Below, piece by piece: positions 29,394-37,761 of a stretch of 64,000 nucleotides of DNA (its first letter is position 1; every line of letters starts with the position of its first letter). The stretch lies in the NCBI RefSeq assembly GCF_020535545.1, contig NZ_CP084752.1:1223501-1287500 (forward strand). Direction: 5' to 3'. A program made the translations under genes and the position numbers. The stretch is from Roseateles sp. XES5 (lineage in GTDB: Bacteria > Pseudomonadota > Alphaproteobacteria > Rhizobiales > Rhizobiaceae). The notes below the pieces were generated by a model. That model was not told the origin of the DNA and ran no database searches. It saw only the letters and a program-made list of their open reading frames with translations.

Positions 29394-29651
29394 TTACTGC
29401 TGCTTTGCGACGCCCTGGTAGTAATCGCCGTTGGCCGGGCCGACGTCAGCGCTGGTCGGAGCAGCCTTCATGACGACGTTGCCGTTGTGGATGCTCTGCG
29501 TGGTGAAGCGGTCGATCTTGTGCTGCTGGACCTGAGCCGAGTCAGGCGAAACGCCCTGGTAGTAGTCGCCACCGGCGAAGGCAGCGGAGGCACCGAAGGC
29601 AGAAGCAGCAACGAAGGCGGCGGCGAAGGTGGTCTTCAGGGTCTTGGTCAT
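29394..29651 (-). CDS. Exported small GDYYxGV protein, copy 5 (promoter-proximal)
   Basis: 85 residues with the same plan as copy 4: signal peptide, GDYYQGV at the mature N-terminus, central KIDRFTTQSIHNGNV and KAAPTSADVG, and GDYYQGV near the C-terminus. It is first in the transcription direction, with a 595-base non-coding stretch upstream. Leader AAGGACTACGACC before ATG. No named family recognised; DUF680-type small rhizobial proteins were considered but similarity is not clear. Confidence 0.85.
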   Translation of the reverse strand: MTKTLKTTFAAAFVAASAFGASAAFAGGDYYQGVSPDSAQVQQHKIDRFTTQSIHNGNVVMKAAPTSADVGPANGDYYQGVAKQQ

Positions 29652-30209
29652 GGTCGTAGTCCTTTCCTATATGTGACAGTGGAAGCGGCGGTGTGGTCTT
29701 GCTTGATTGCCGGGGCGGGCCAGTTCGGGGCGCTCACAGTTCTCTTCGCTTCAACAGTTCCGACATCGTCATTCCCTTTGGTTGACTTCCGGAAGCGGGG
29801 TGTGCCGCTTTCGTGAATTAAAGATGGTCCCTCAATTTGTGGGACGCAAGGGTCTGCTTTTGGAAACAACTGTCAACGTTTTTTGAACAGTGAAAATGGG
29901 TGTTCCGGACCACAACCGGTCAGCGCGAAAAGCGAAGTAACCGTCCAGGAAGACGGTTTGAGAATGCGCAGAAACTGCGCTTCAAATCATTGATTTTAAA
30001 GGAATATAGAAACCGCCGCCGCGCGGGCGCACGCCAGGAATGCAGCTACAACCCGCTGCGTTAGGAATTGTGGCGGTAAAATCCGAAGGACCGATTTCAA
30101 GAGTTTCACGAATGTGTGACGCTCAAAAATTTCGTCACAAAACCCGGTCCGGCGTGATCTGAATTGTGACGAAACCATGACAAAAGTCACGTCCGCGCGT
30201 GCCTCCATC
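29652..30209. promoter_or_regulatory. Long upstream region of the small-protein array
   Basis: No convincing gene in 558 bases. On the minus strand a TTGACA box lies at 29876-29871, without a good -10 at normal spacing. Two hairpins occur at 29939-29958 (AACCGTC-N6-GACGGTT) and 29966-29980 (GCGCAG-AAA-CTGCGC). TGTGAC/GTCACA elements cluster at 30115-30190, including TGTGAC-N13-GTCACA at 30115-30139. This could hold the array promoter, a regulator site or an untranslated RNA. Confidence 0.4.
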
Positions 30210-30233
30210 GGGGAACGCGACGCGCGATTCCCC
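30210..30233 (-). terminator. Hairpin after the M20 amidohydrolase gene
   Basis: GGGGAA-CGCG-ACG-CGCG-A-TTCCCC forms a ten-base-pair stem with a three-base loop and one bulge, 13 bases past the stop of the ABC-transporter/amidohydrolase operon on the minus strand. No T tract follows, so termination may be weak or Rho-assisted. Confidence 0.5.
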
Positions 30234-30246
30234 GTTCCGGGCCGAC

Positions 30247-31416
30247 TCAGGCGGCCCGAAGATAATGTTCCGTCAGTTCCGTCCAGAAGGCGGCGCCGAC
30301 CGGCAGGAGGTCGTCGTTGAAATTATAGGCCGGGTGATGCAGCGAATGGTCGTTCTCGCCGCTCTTGCCGCCGAGGAAGAAATAGGTGCCCGGTCGTTCC
30401 TTCAGCATATAGGCGAAATCCTCGCTGCCCATGAAGGGCCGCGCAAGGTCGACCACCTTGTCCGCGCCGGCAAAGCGGACGGCGAGGTCGCGCACGAGAT
30501 CGGTTTCCGCCTTGTGGTTGACCGTCGCGTCGTAGAAGCGCTGGTAGTTGACGGTCGCGCTCATGCCGTAGCTTTCCGCCTGCCGCTCGGCGACGAGGCG
30601 GATGCGGCGTTCCAGTTCGTCGCGCACGCCCGCATCGAAGGAGCGGATGCCGACGACGATCTCTGCCCGGCTCGGGATGATGTTGCTGGCAGACCCCGAA
30701 TGGAACGAGCCGACCGTCACCACCGTCGGATCGAGCGGATGGATGTTGCGCGAGACGATGGTCTGCAGCGCCATGACGATGGAGGCGCCGCAGACGATGG
30801 GGTCGGAGGTCTCCTGCGGCTCCGCGCCATGGCCGCCGACGCCGTTGACCGTGATGCGCGCCTCGTCCACCGCCGCCATGATCGGGCCTTCGCGCAGCGC
30901 GAACTGACCGAAGGGCAGGCCCGGCTCGTTGTGAAGCGCGAAGACGGCGTCGCAAGGGAAGCGATCGAACAGTCCCTCCTCCACCATGATCTTCGCCCCG
31001 CCGAAATTCTCCTCGGCGGGCTGGAAGACCAGGTAGACGGTGCCGTCGAAGTTGCGGTGCTTGGCCAGGTGCTTGGCCGCGGCCAGCAGCATGGCAGTGT
31101 GGCCATCATGACCGCAGGCGTGCATCTTGCCCGGGTGCTTGCTGGCATAGGGAAGGCCGGTCTCCTCGAGGATCGGCAGCGCATCGATATCGGCGCGGAT
31201 GCCGATGGACCGGCGGCCCGTGCCGTTCGTCAGCGTGGCGACGAGGCCGGTCTTCGCAAGGCCGCGCGAGACCGTATAGCCGTAGCTTTCCAGATGACGG
31301 GCGATGACGTCGGACGTGCGCACCTCTTCAAGGCCCAGCTCCGGATGCTCGTGCAGGTCCCGGCGGATCGCCACCATTTCGGGCATGGAGTTGAGGAGGG
31401 TCGAATGGATCGTCAT
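30247..31416 (-). CDS. M20 family metallo-amidohydrolase
   Basis: 389 residues, HipO/AbgB-like peptidase family M20D. Metal ligands are visible in HACGHDGHTAML, in QPAEENFGG and near the C-terminal MGSEDFAYML. Such enzymes release amino acids from N-acyl conjugates or hydrolyse indole-amino-acid and carbamoyl compounds. It ends the ABC operon, 12 bases after the second permease, so it probably acts on the imported compound, perhaps an N-acylated or conjugated arginine. Substrate not readable. A short patch near 31050-31130 has unusual codon choice. Confidence 0.87.
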   Translation of the reverse strand: MTIHSTLLNSMPEMVAIRRDLHEHPELGLEEVRTSDVIARHLESYGYTVSRGLAKTGLVATLTNGTGRRSIGIRADIDALPILEETGLPYASKHPGKMHACGHDGHTAMLLAAAKHLAKHRNFDGTVYLVFQPAEENFGGAKIMVEEGLFDRFPCDAVFALHNEPGLPFGQFALREGPIMAAVDEARITVNGVGGHGAEPQETSDPIVCGASIVMALQTIVSRNIHPLDPTVVTVGSFHSGSASNIIPSRAEIVVGIRSFDAGVRDELERRIRLVAERQAESYGMSATVNYQRFYDATVNHKAETDLVRDLAVRFAGADKVVDLARPFMGSEDFAYMLKERPGTYFFLGGKSGENDHSLHHPAYNFNDDLLPVGAAFWTELTEHYLRAA

Positions 31417-31428
31417 GTTAATTTCCTT

Positions 31429-32247
31429 TTACGCGCCGCGCGTTGGAATCTTGCTTTCGAAATAGCGGAAGGCGACCACCAGGATGGCGGTCAGGCAAAG
31501 ATAGATGAGCGCCAGCAGCAGCAGCGGCTCATAGGTAATGTAGGTTTCCTGCCGCACCTTGGAGATGACGGCATAGACGTCGATGACGGTAATGGTCGCA
31601 ACCAGCGGCGTCGATTTGAGCTGCAGCACGGTCTCGCCGTTCAGCGTCGGCAGCGCACGGTGCACGGCGCGCGGCAGCCAGATGCGGCGAAACATGGTGA
31701 AGGGGCTCATGCCATAGGCGCGCGCCGCCTCCAGCTCGCCCGAGGGCACGCCGGCGAAGGCGCCGCGCATCACCTCGCCCTCATAGGCGGCGAAGGAAAT
31801 GGTCAGCGCCGCCACACCGTAGGGCCAGGCCTCGCGCAGATAGGGCCAGAGGAAGGAGCTGCGGATGCCGGGGAACTGCGGGAAGAGCGAGCCGAGGCCA
31901 TAATAGAGCAGCCAGAGCTGCAGCAGCAGCGGCGTGCCGCGAATGATGGTGCAGAAGACCTTCGCCAGCATTTTCAGCGGCCACGGCCCCGTCACCTGCA
32001 CGAGCCCGATGGGCACGGCGAGCAGGAAGCCGAGGAACGAGGTGCTGAACAGCATCAGCAGCGACACGCCGACGCCATAGGCAAGGCGGCCGGAATATTT
32101 CGGCACCCAGTCCCAGCGCATGAACCAGACGACGCAGAAGACGAGGATGGCGGCGATCGCCATCAGCACGATGCGGTGCGGCTTGAAGAAGCTCTTTCTG
32201 GACGGCAGCTCGGTCAGCGCCATGGCGGAAACGGTTTGCTCGCTCAT
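31429..32247 (-). CDS. Polar amino-acid ABC transporter permease (HisM-like)
   Basis: 272 residues, inner-membrane permease of the His/Glu/Gln/Arg family. The EAA loop is present (ELEAARAYGMSPFTMFRRIWLP). N-terminal extension with one extra hydrophobic segment before the core. Starts in a TAATG overlap with the preceding permease, hence translationally coupled; they form the heterodimeric channel. Confidence 0.9.
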   Translation of the reverse strand: MSEQTVSAMALTELPSRKSFFKPHRIVLMAIAAILVFCVVWFMRWDWVPKYSGRLAYGVGVSLLMLFSTSFLGFLLAVPIGLVQVTGPWPLKMLAKVFCTIIRGTPLLLQLWLLYYGLGSLFPQFPGIRSSFLWPYLREAWPYGVAALTISFAAYEGEVMRGAFAGVPSGELEAARAYGMSPFTMFRRIWLPRAVHRALPTLNGETVLQLKSTPLVATITVIDVYAVISKVRQETYITYEPLLLLALIYLCLTAILVVAFRYFESKIPTRGA

Positions 32248-32975
32248 TATGCCGGCCTCGTCATGCCGCGCCGGTAGTGGCGCTCAATGAAACCGATCAG
32301 CACGTTCGAGAGCAGCGTGATCGTCAGGTAGAGCACGCCCGCCGCGCAGAAGAAGAGCAGATAGGCCTTGGTGCTGCCCGCCGCCTGGCGGGTAACGAGC
32401 GTCAGCTCGCTGAAGCCGACGACGGCGAGCAGCGCCGTGTCCTTGGTGGCGATCAGCCAGAGATTGGAAAGACCGGGAATGGCGTGCGGCAGCATCGCCG
32501 GCAGCGTGACGCGGCGCATGATCTGCGTCGGCGACATACCATAGGCACGCGCCGCCTCGATCTGCCCCGCCGGCACCGCCTTGATCGCCCCGCGGATGAC
32601 CTCAGTGGAATAGGCGCCCTGCACCACGCCGATGACGAAGATGCCCGCCGCAAGACCGCTGATATCGACCACGCCCCAGCCGAAGGCGGCGGAAATCTGG
32701 TTCAGCACGTCCGTGCCGGCATAATAGAGAATGAGGATCAGCACGAGTTCGGGCACCGCCCGCACCAGCGTCGTATAGACCTCGAGCAGATCCTTGGTGA
32801 CGGGGCCGCCATAGAGCTTGCCCATGGCCCCGCCGGTGCCGAGGATGAGGCCGAGCCCGTAGCCGCCGATGGCGATCTGGATGGAGTTCCAAAGCCCTGC
32901 CAGAAGCACGCCGCCCCAGCCGGGCGGTTCGAGGGCAAGCAGGCTCCAGTTGATCAGCGATCCGGCATCGGCCAT
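32247..32975 (-). CDS. Polar amino-acid ABC transporter permease (HisQ-like)
   Basis: 242 residues from ATG 32975, preceded by GGAAGGA; a longer ORF start adds 29 non-conserved residues. EAA loop QIEAARAYGMSPTQIMRRVTLP is typical of the family. Partner of the next permease. Separated from the upstream binding-protein gene by a 242-base stretch with two strong hairpins. Confidence 0.9.
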   Translation of the reverse strand: MADAGSLINWSLLALEPPGWGGVLLAGLWNSIQIAIGGYGLGLILGTGGAMGKLYGGPVTKDLLEVYTTLVRAVPELVLILILYYAGTDVLNQISAAFGWGVVDISGLAAGIFVIGVVQGAYSTEVIRGAIKAVPAGQIEAARAYGMSPTQIMRRVTLPAMLPHAIPGLSNLWLIATKDTALLAVVGFSELTLVTRQAAGSTKAYLLFFCAAGVLYLTITLLSNVLIGFIERHYRRGMTRPA

Positions 32976-33051
32976 GGGTTTCGCTTTCCTTCCGTCGTGC
33001 GGCGATAAGTGCCGATGTCCTTCTGCCGCGCGAGCGGCCGGCCTTGCTGCC

Positions 33052-33200
33052 CTGCCCCTCATCGGCCTGCCGGTCCCTTCCTTCCGCGGGCGGAAGAAGG
33101 GATATGCCGCCCCGCCTTGCGAACGTCGCCGTCCGGCCGGGTCAGGTTCCCTCCCCCCGCCGACGGGGAGAGGGCCAAAGCAAAGGCGCAGCCGCGAGGC
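33052..33200. repeat. Rhizobial intergenic mosaic-type repeat with two hairpins
   Basis: Resembles the RIME-like repeats of Rhizobiaceae (CCCCTCATCGGCCTGCCGG start, then a CCCTC..GAGAGGG hairpin). Stem 1: CCCTTC/TTCCGC around 33075-33101 with GCGGAAGAAGGG. Stem 2: 33149-33174, CCCTC-CCCCCG against CGGGG-AGAGGG. It lies between the binding-protein gene and the permease, where hairpins often raise the binding protein's message over the permeases'. Confidence 0.55.
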
Positions 33201-33217
33201 GGCTGACCCGCCAGCTA

Positions 33218-33997
33218 TCAGCCGCCGTAGATGTCGAAGTCGAAATACTTCTTCGAGAAGGTGTCGTAGGTGCCGTTGGAGCGGATCGCCTTGATCGCGG
33301 CGTTGATCTTGTCCTTCAGCTCCGTCTCGCCCTTGCGCAGGCCGACGCCGACGCCGAGGCCGAGGATTTCCGGATCGTCCTTCACGGTGCCCTTCAGGTC
33401 GCAGCAGGCGCCCTGTTCGGTCTTGGCGAAGTCGCTGAGCGCGATGGAGTCCGCCTGCACCGCGTCGATGCGGCCGGCGGCGAGGTCGTTGTTGGCCTCG
33501 TCCTGCGTCTGGTATTCCTTGACGGTCACGCCGGCGGGCGCGAAGTACTTGTTGGCATAGACCTGGTGGATGGTCGCCACCTGCACGCCGAGCGTCTTGC
33601 CGGCAAGGCCTTCCGGCGTCGCGTCGAACTTGACGTCCTTGGCGCCGAGAATGCCCGGAGGCGAGTTGTAGTACTTGTCGGAGAAGTCGATGGTCTGCTG
33701 GCGCTCCGGCGTGATCGACATGGAGCCGATGATCATGTCGATCTTGTTGGTCGTCAGCGCCGGGATAATGCCGTCCCAGGCGACGGGCGTGACGACACAG
33801 TCGAGCTTGGCTTCGGCGCAGATCGCCTTCATGAAGTCCACTTCCCAGCCTTCCCAGTTGCCCGAGGCGTCCGGCGAGGTGAAGGGCGGATAGGGCTCGG
33901 CGGCAAAACCGACGCGGACCTGCTGGGCCGCCGCACCGCTGATCGCGGCAAGGCCGATCGCTGCGGCAAGGGCGATTGTCTTCAAGGCACTCTTCAT
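33218..33997 (-). CDS. Periplasmic polar amino-acid binding protein (ABC transporter)
   Basis: 259 residues; signal peptide (KTIALAAAIGLAAISGAAA, cleavage near residue 24) then a family 3 solute-binding protein. Contacts of the ligand carboxylate and amino group are expected around GWEVDFMKAI and MSITPERQQTIDFSDKYY. The Cys pair in QGACCDLK resembles lysine/arginine/ornithine-type proteins. With the arginine genes across the promoter, a basic or guanidino amino acid is the likely ligand. RBS AGGGAAGATC. Confidence 0.9.
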   Translation of the reverse strand: MKSALKTIALAAAIGLAAISGAAAQQVRVGFAAEPYPPFTSPDASGNWEGWEVDFMKAICAEAKLDCVVTPVAWDGIIPALTTNKIDMIIGSMSITPERQQTIDFSDKYYNSPPGILGAKDVKFDATPEGLAGKTLGVQVATIHQVYANKYFAPAGVTVKEYQTQDEANNDLAAGRIDAVQADSIALSDFAKTEQGACCDLKGTVKDDPEILGLGVGVGLRKGETELKDKINAAIKAIRSNGTYDTFSKKYFDFDIYGG

Positions 33998-34025
33998 GAT
34001 CTTCCCTCTGTTGGTCTTATGATTC

Positions 34026-34799
34026 TCAGTGGATGGAGCTGATGAACTTCTTCAGCCGCTCCGATTTCGGCGCGCCGAAAATCTCGTCCGGCGGGCCCTG
34101 CTCCTCGATGAGGCCGCCGGCCAGGAACACGACATGGCTCGCCACGTTGCGCGCGAACTTCATCTCGTGCGTGACGAGGATCATGGTGCGCTTTTCCTTG
34201 GCGAGATCGCCGATGACGGAGAGCACCTCGCCGACCAGTTCCGGGTCGAGCGCGGAGGTCGGCTCGTCAAAGAGCATGACATGGGGCTGGATGGCGAGCG
34301 CCCGGGCGATGGCGGCGCGCTGCTGCTGGCCACCGGACAGGAAGGCGGGATAGGCGTCGCGCTTCTCGTGGAGCCCGACGCGGCGCAAGAGGGCTTCGGC
34401 CCGGTCCACCGCCTCGTCCTTCCTCACGCCCAGCACATGCACGGGCGCCTCGATGACGTTTTCCAGGATGGTCATGTGCTGCCAGAGATTGAAGCTCTGG
34501 AACACCATGCCGAGACGCGAGCGGATGCGCTGCACCTGCTTGCGGTCGGCCGGCATCATGCCGCCATGGCCGTCCTGCTTCATGGCGATGGTCTCGCCAT
34601 GGATCGTCACCGAGCCGGCGCTCGGCAACTCCAGCATGTTGATACAGCGAAGGAAGGTCGACTTGCCCGAGCCCGAACCGCCGATGATGGCGATGACGTC
34701 GCCCTCATGCGCGGTGAGCGATACGCCCTTGAGAACCTCGAGCGGTCCGAAGCGCTTGTGCAGGTCCGTGACCGCGATTGCCTCGGCGCGTTCCGTCAT
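34026..34799 (-). CDS. Polar amino-acid ABC transporter ATP-binding protein (HisP-like)
   Basis: 257 residues from ATG 34799 (GGAGAC upstream); a longer ORF start adds 27 residues. Walker A GGSGSGKST, signature LSGGQQQR, Walker B VMLFDEPTSALDPE and the switch histidine (LVTHE) are all intact. First gene of the transporter operon and closest to HisP/OccP of basic amino-acid and opine systems. Confidence 0.93.
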   Translation of the reverse strand: MTERAEAIAVTDLHKRFGPLEVLKGVSLTAHEGDVIAIIGGSGSGKSTFLRCINMLELPSAGSVTIHGETIAMKQDGHGGMMPADRKQVQRIRSRLGMVFQSFNLWQHMTILENVIEAPVHVLGVRKDEAVDRAEALLRRVGLHEKRDAYPAFLSGGQQQRAAIARALAIQPHVMLFDEPTSALDPELVGEVLSVIGDLAKEKRTMILVTHEMKFARNVASHVVFLAGGLIEEQGPPDEIFGAPKSERLKKFISSIH

Positions 34800-34920
34800 C
34801 GCGGAGATGTCTCCGACGCACGGAAAATCGATGCATGATGCATGCCAAATTCCCCTGTTTTCCAATGTTCCCGCGGGCATCTTCGACCCGTCGTTTCTCT
34901 TGTTGAAAGCATCGTGGCAC

Positions 34921-34948
34921 TTGTTAAGAAATTATTCAAGCGTATAAT
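34921..34948 (+). promoter_or_regulatory. Sigma-70-type promoter of the dimethylargininase-like gene
   Basis: TTGTTA (34921-34926), a 16-base spacer and a perfect TATAAT (34943-34948), with the start codon 64 bases further on. The surrounding AT-rich tract fits. GATGCATGATGCATG (34830-34844), a doubled GATGCAT, lies between this promoter and the divergent ABC operon and could be an operator. Confidence 0.65.
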
Positions 34949-35011
34949 AATGTCATCGCTGACTTTTCCGGCAGCGCCCGCCCAAGACGAATTTTCCTCA
35001 AGGAGCATTGA

Positions 35012-35890
35012 ATGACCGCCTACGGTTCGCAGGAAATGTCGGCCCCCCTGAAGCGCGTGCTGATGCGCCGTCCCGGCGAAAGCCTGAGGGCCGCCGATCC
35101 CGCCAAGTGGCACTACGGCCCGACCTTCGACGGCCCGCGCGCCGTTCACCAGTACAAGGCCTTTGCGGACCTCGTGGAAAAGTCCGGCACCGAGATCATC
35201 TGGCTTGAGGATGCCGGCGACGGCCTCGCCGACGCCATGTTCACCCATGACCCCTCGCTGATGTCCGACCACGGCGCGATCCTGCTGCGCATGGGCAAGC
35301 CGCTGCGCGTCGCCGAGACGGCCCTGCACGAGAAGGCCTATGCCGAGCGCCAGATCCCGATCCTCGGCCGCATCGAGGCGCCCGGCACCGTCGAGGGCGG
35401 CGACTGCATCTGGCTCGACGCCAAAACGCTGGTCATCGGCCGCGGCGTGCGCACCAACCAGGAAGGCATCGACCAGATTTCGGCGATCCTCGCTCCCCAC
35501 GGCGTCACCGTGCTGGCCTACGACCTGCCGCTCTGGCATGGCGAGGAAGCCTGCCTTCACCTGATGAGCGTGATGAGCCCGCTGGCGGAAAACCTCGCGC
35601 TCGTCTTCGCGCCGCTGCTGCCGGCCGCCTTCTACCAACTGCTCAAGAAGCGCGGCATCCAGCTCATCGAGGCCCCGGCCGACGAGTTCCACGCCAGCAA
35701 CGGCCTGTCGCTGAACGTGCTGCCGACCAAGCCCTACGAGGTCATCATGGTGGAAGGCTTCCCCGCCACCAGGGCGGCGATGGAAGCGGCCGGCTGCACG
35801 GTCCAGACCTTCGAGGCCGACGCACTGTGCATCGCCTGCGAGGGTGGCCCGACCTGCCTGACGCGGCCGGTGCTGCGCCGCGCCGCGTAA
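35012..35890 (+). CDS. Dimethylargininase/amidinotransferase family hydrolase
   Basis: 292 residues; guanidine-modifying (pentein) fold. Likely catalytic residues: E128-GGD131, H183 in ACLHLMS, and C282 in CEGGPTCLT, plus the substrate segment FTHDPSLMSDHG. Family members hydrolyse N-methylated arginines to citrulline or attack related guanidines. AAGGAGCATTGA precedes the ATG. It opens an operon with a TetR regulator, a transaminase and a decarboxylase for arginine, so arginine or a guanidino acid is the likely substrate; exact activity is inference. Confidence 0.85.
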   Translation: MTAYGSQEMSAPLKRVLMRRPGESLRAADPAKWHYGPTFDGPRAVHQYKAFADLVEKSGTEIIWLEDAGDGLADAMFTHDPSLMSDHGAILLRMGKPLRVAETALHEKAYAERQIPILGRIEAPGTVEGGDCIWLDAKTLVIGRGVRTNQEGIDQISAILAPHGVTVLAYDLPLWHGEEACLHLMSVMSPLAENLALVFAPLLPAAFYQLLKKRGIQLIEAPADEFHASNGLSLNVLPTKPYEVIMVEGFPATRAAMEAAGCTVQTFEADALCIACEGGPTCLTRPVLRRAA

Positions 35891-35900
35891 CGGAGGAACG

Positions 35901-36539
35901 ATGGCCCGCCGCACCTTCCACCGCGCCCCCGAAGCCGAACGTCGCCACGACCTGATCGAGGCGACGCTCGACTGCATCGCCGAATACGGCCTTGAAGGTG
36001 CGACGGTGCGGCAGATCGCCATCAAGGCGGGGGTGACGGCGGGCCTCATCCGGCACTATTTCCAGTCCAAGGAGCATATCCTCCAGGAGGCCTACCGCAT
36101 CGTCATCGCCCGGCTGACCGAAAAGGCCGAGCGGGTGACGGGCGACCCGGAAAAGCGGCTCGTCGATTTCATCACCATCAACCTGACGGAACCGGTCGCC
36201 AACAGCCGCAGCCTCTCGCTCTGGGCCTCGTTCATCAGCCGCGTCAGCGTCGATCCGGACCTCGCCGCGATCCACCGCGAAGGCTATCTCAGCTTCCGCA
36301 ACTCGCTCGAGGCGCTGCTTGCCGATTTCCTCACGGAGCGCGGCATGGATGCATCGCCCGAACGCTGCCGGCATCTGGCCATCGCCATCAACGGCCTGCT
36401 CGACGGTCTCTGGCTGGAGGGCTGCCTTGCCGGCGAGCTGTTCGGCGAGAGCGAGCTGGTCGAAATCGCGCTCACCTCGATCGAAACCCTCTTGGGACTG
36501 CGCTTCAAGCCGGTCGACGCCACGCGCGCCGACGGCTAA
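35901..36539 (+). CDS. TetR family regulator (BetI-like)
   Basis: 212 residues; N-terminal helix-turn-helix (GATVRQIAIKAGVTAGLIRHYF) and a BetI-type C-terminal domain. Ten bases after the hydrolase gene and 31 before the transaminase, so it belongs to the catabolic operon and probably controls it and the divergent transporter. Confidence 0.9.
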   Translation: MARRTFHRAPEAERRHDLIEATLDCIAEYGLEGATVRQIAIKAGVTAGLIRHYFQSKEHILQEAYRIVIARLTEKAERVTGDPEKRLVDFITINLTEPVANSRSLSLWASFISRVSVDPDLAAIHREGYLSFRNSLEALLADFLTERGMDASPERCRHLAIAINGLLDGLWLEGCLAGELFGESELVEIALTSIETLLGLRFKPVDATRADG

Positions 36540-36570
36540 ACCCTGATCCGAATCATCCGCGGAGGACGCC

Positions 36571-37761
36571 ATGCGCTACGCATCCATCACAGACCGGCTT
36601 CAGTCTCTCGGCTCCGAGAAATGGGCCATCCATGCCGAAGCGCGGCGCATGAAGGCCGAAGGCCAGCCGATCATCGAACTCACCATCGGCGAGCCGGACG
36701 TGCCGCCGGACCCGACGCTCCTGGCGGAAGCGGTGCGCGCCATGCATGCCGGCCGCTATCGCTATTCCAACGGTCGGGGCGAGCCCTCCATCGTCGATGC
36801 GCTGGTGCGCAAGTACAGGAAGCGCCGCGATAGCGTCACCGCCGAAAACGTGCTCTGCTTCCCGGGCACGCAGACCGCCCTCTTCGCCGTCATGCTCGGC
36901 CTCGTGGAGGCGGGCGATGCCGTGCTCGTCGGCGACCCGCTCTATGCCAGCTACGAAGGCGTCATCCGCTCGACGGGCGCGACCTGCATCACCGTGCCGC
37001 TGCGCCCGGAAAACGGTTTCCACATGAGGGCCGCCGACCTTGAGGCCGCCATCACGCCCGCCTGCCGCGTGCTGCTGCTCAACACGCCGCACAACCCGAC
37101 CGGCGCCGTGCTGACGGATGCGGAAATCGCCGAGATCGGCGCCGTCTGCCGCAAGCACGATCTCTGGATCGTCTGCGACGAGGTCTACGAACAGCTCGTC
37201 TTCCACGGCAGCTTCGCCTCGCCCTTCGACAATCCGGACCTTGCCGAACGCACCGTCGTCGTTTCCTCCATCTCCAAGTCCCATGCCGCGCCGGGCTTCC
37301 GCAGCGGCTGGGCGGTCGGCCCGGAAGAATTCTGCACGCGGCTGCTCTCCGTCTCCGAGACCATGCTGTTCGGCGGCCAGCCCTTCATCGCCGACATGAC
37401 CGCCCATGCGCTCGACAACCCGATCGGCACCGCCGCCACGATGCGCGAGACCTATAAGGCGCGCGCCGCGCGCTTTGCCGCCGCGCTCGCCCGCGCGCCA
37501 AGCCTCGTGCCGCTGCCGCCGGAGGCCGGCATGTTCATCGTCGTCGACGTCTCGGCCACCGGCATGAGCGGCGAGGATTTCGCCTGGGCGCTGCTGCGCG
37601 AAGAACATATCGCCGTCATGCCCGGCTCGTCCTTCGGCGAACAGGCGGCGGGCTTCATCCGCCTCAGCCTGACCGTGCCCGATGCCCATATCGACGAGGC
37701 CTGCCGGCGCATCGCCGCGCTCGCCGCCCGATCCACCAGCCCGAAGGAGCGCTGCGCATGA
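36571..37761 (+). CDS. aruH: Aminotransferase, AruH-like (arginine:pyruvate transaminase)
   Basis: 396-residue fold type I aminotransferase with NTPHNPTGAV, VCDEVYEQLVF and the PLP lysine in SSISKSHAAPGFRSGW. From memory it resembles P. aeruginosa AruH, including MRYSDFT-like start (MRYASIT). Its stop overlaps the next start by four bases (ATGA). The next gene is an AruI-like decarboxylase, the natural partner in the arginine transaminase route. Assignment depends mainly on that pairing. Confidence 0.75.
   Translation: MRYASITDRLQSLGSEKWAIHAEARRMKAEGQPIIELTIGEPDVPPDPTLLAEAVRAMHAGRYRYSNGRGEPSIVDALVRKYRKRRDSVTAENVLCFPGTQTALFAVMLGLVEAGDAVLVGDPLYASYEGVIRSTGATCITVPLRPENGFHMRAADLEAAITPACRVLLLNTPHNPTGAVLTDAEIAEIGAVCRKHDLWIVCDEVYEQLVFHGSFASPFDNPDLAERTVVVSSISKSHAAPGFRSGWAVGPEEFCTRLLSVSETMLFGGQPFIADMTAHALDNPIGTAATMRETYKARAARFAAALARAPSLVPLPPEAGMFIVVDVSATGMSGEDFAWALLREEHIAVMPGSSFGEQAAGFIRLSLTVPDAHIDEACRRIAALAARSTSPKERCA

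Noticed and set aside
28111..29651. Regular repeated units as a CRISPR array
   Set aside because: The repeats are whole genes of about 250 bases with signal peptides, not 25-40-base repeats with unique spacers, and no cas genes are near.
29648..29869. 73-codon ORF overlapping the start of array copy 5
   Set aside because: No signal peptide or likeness, overlaps the well-supported start of copy 5, and the region looks like a leader.
30212..30236. GGAAC-N16-CGTT as an RpoE2-type promoter on the plus strand
   Set aside because: It overlaps a hairpin terminator and no plus-strand gene follows; the match is probably a by-product of the stem sequence.
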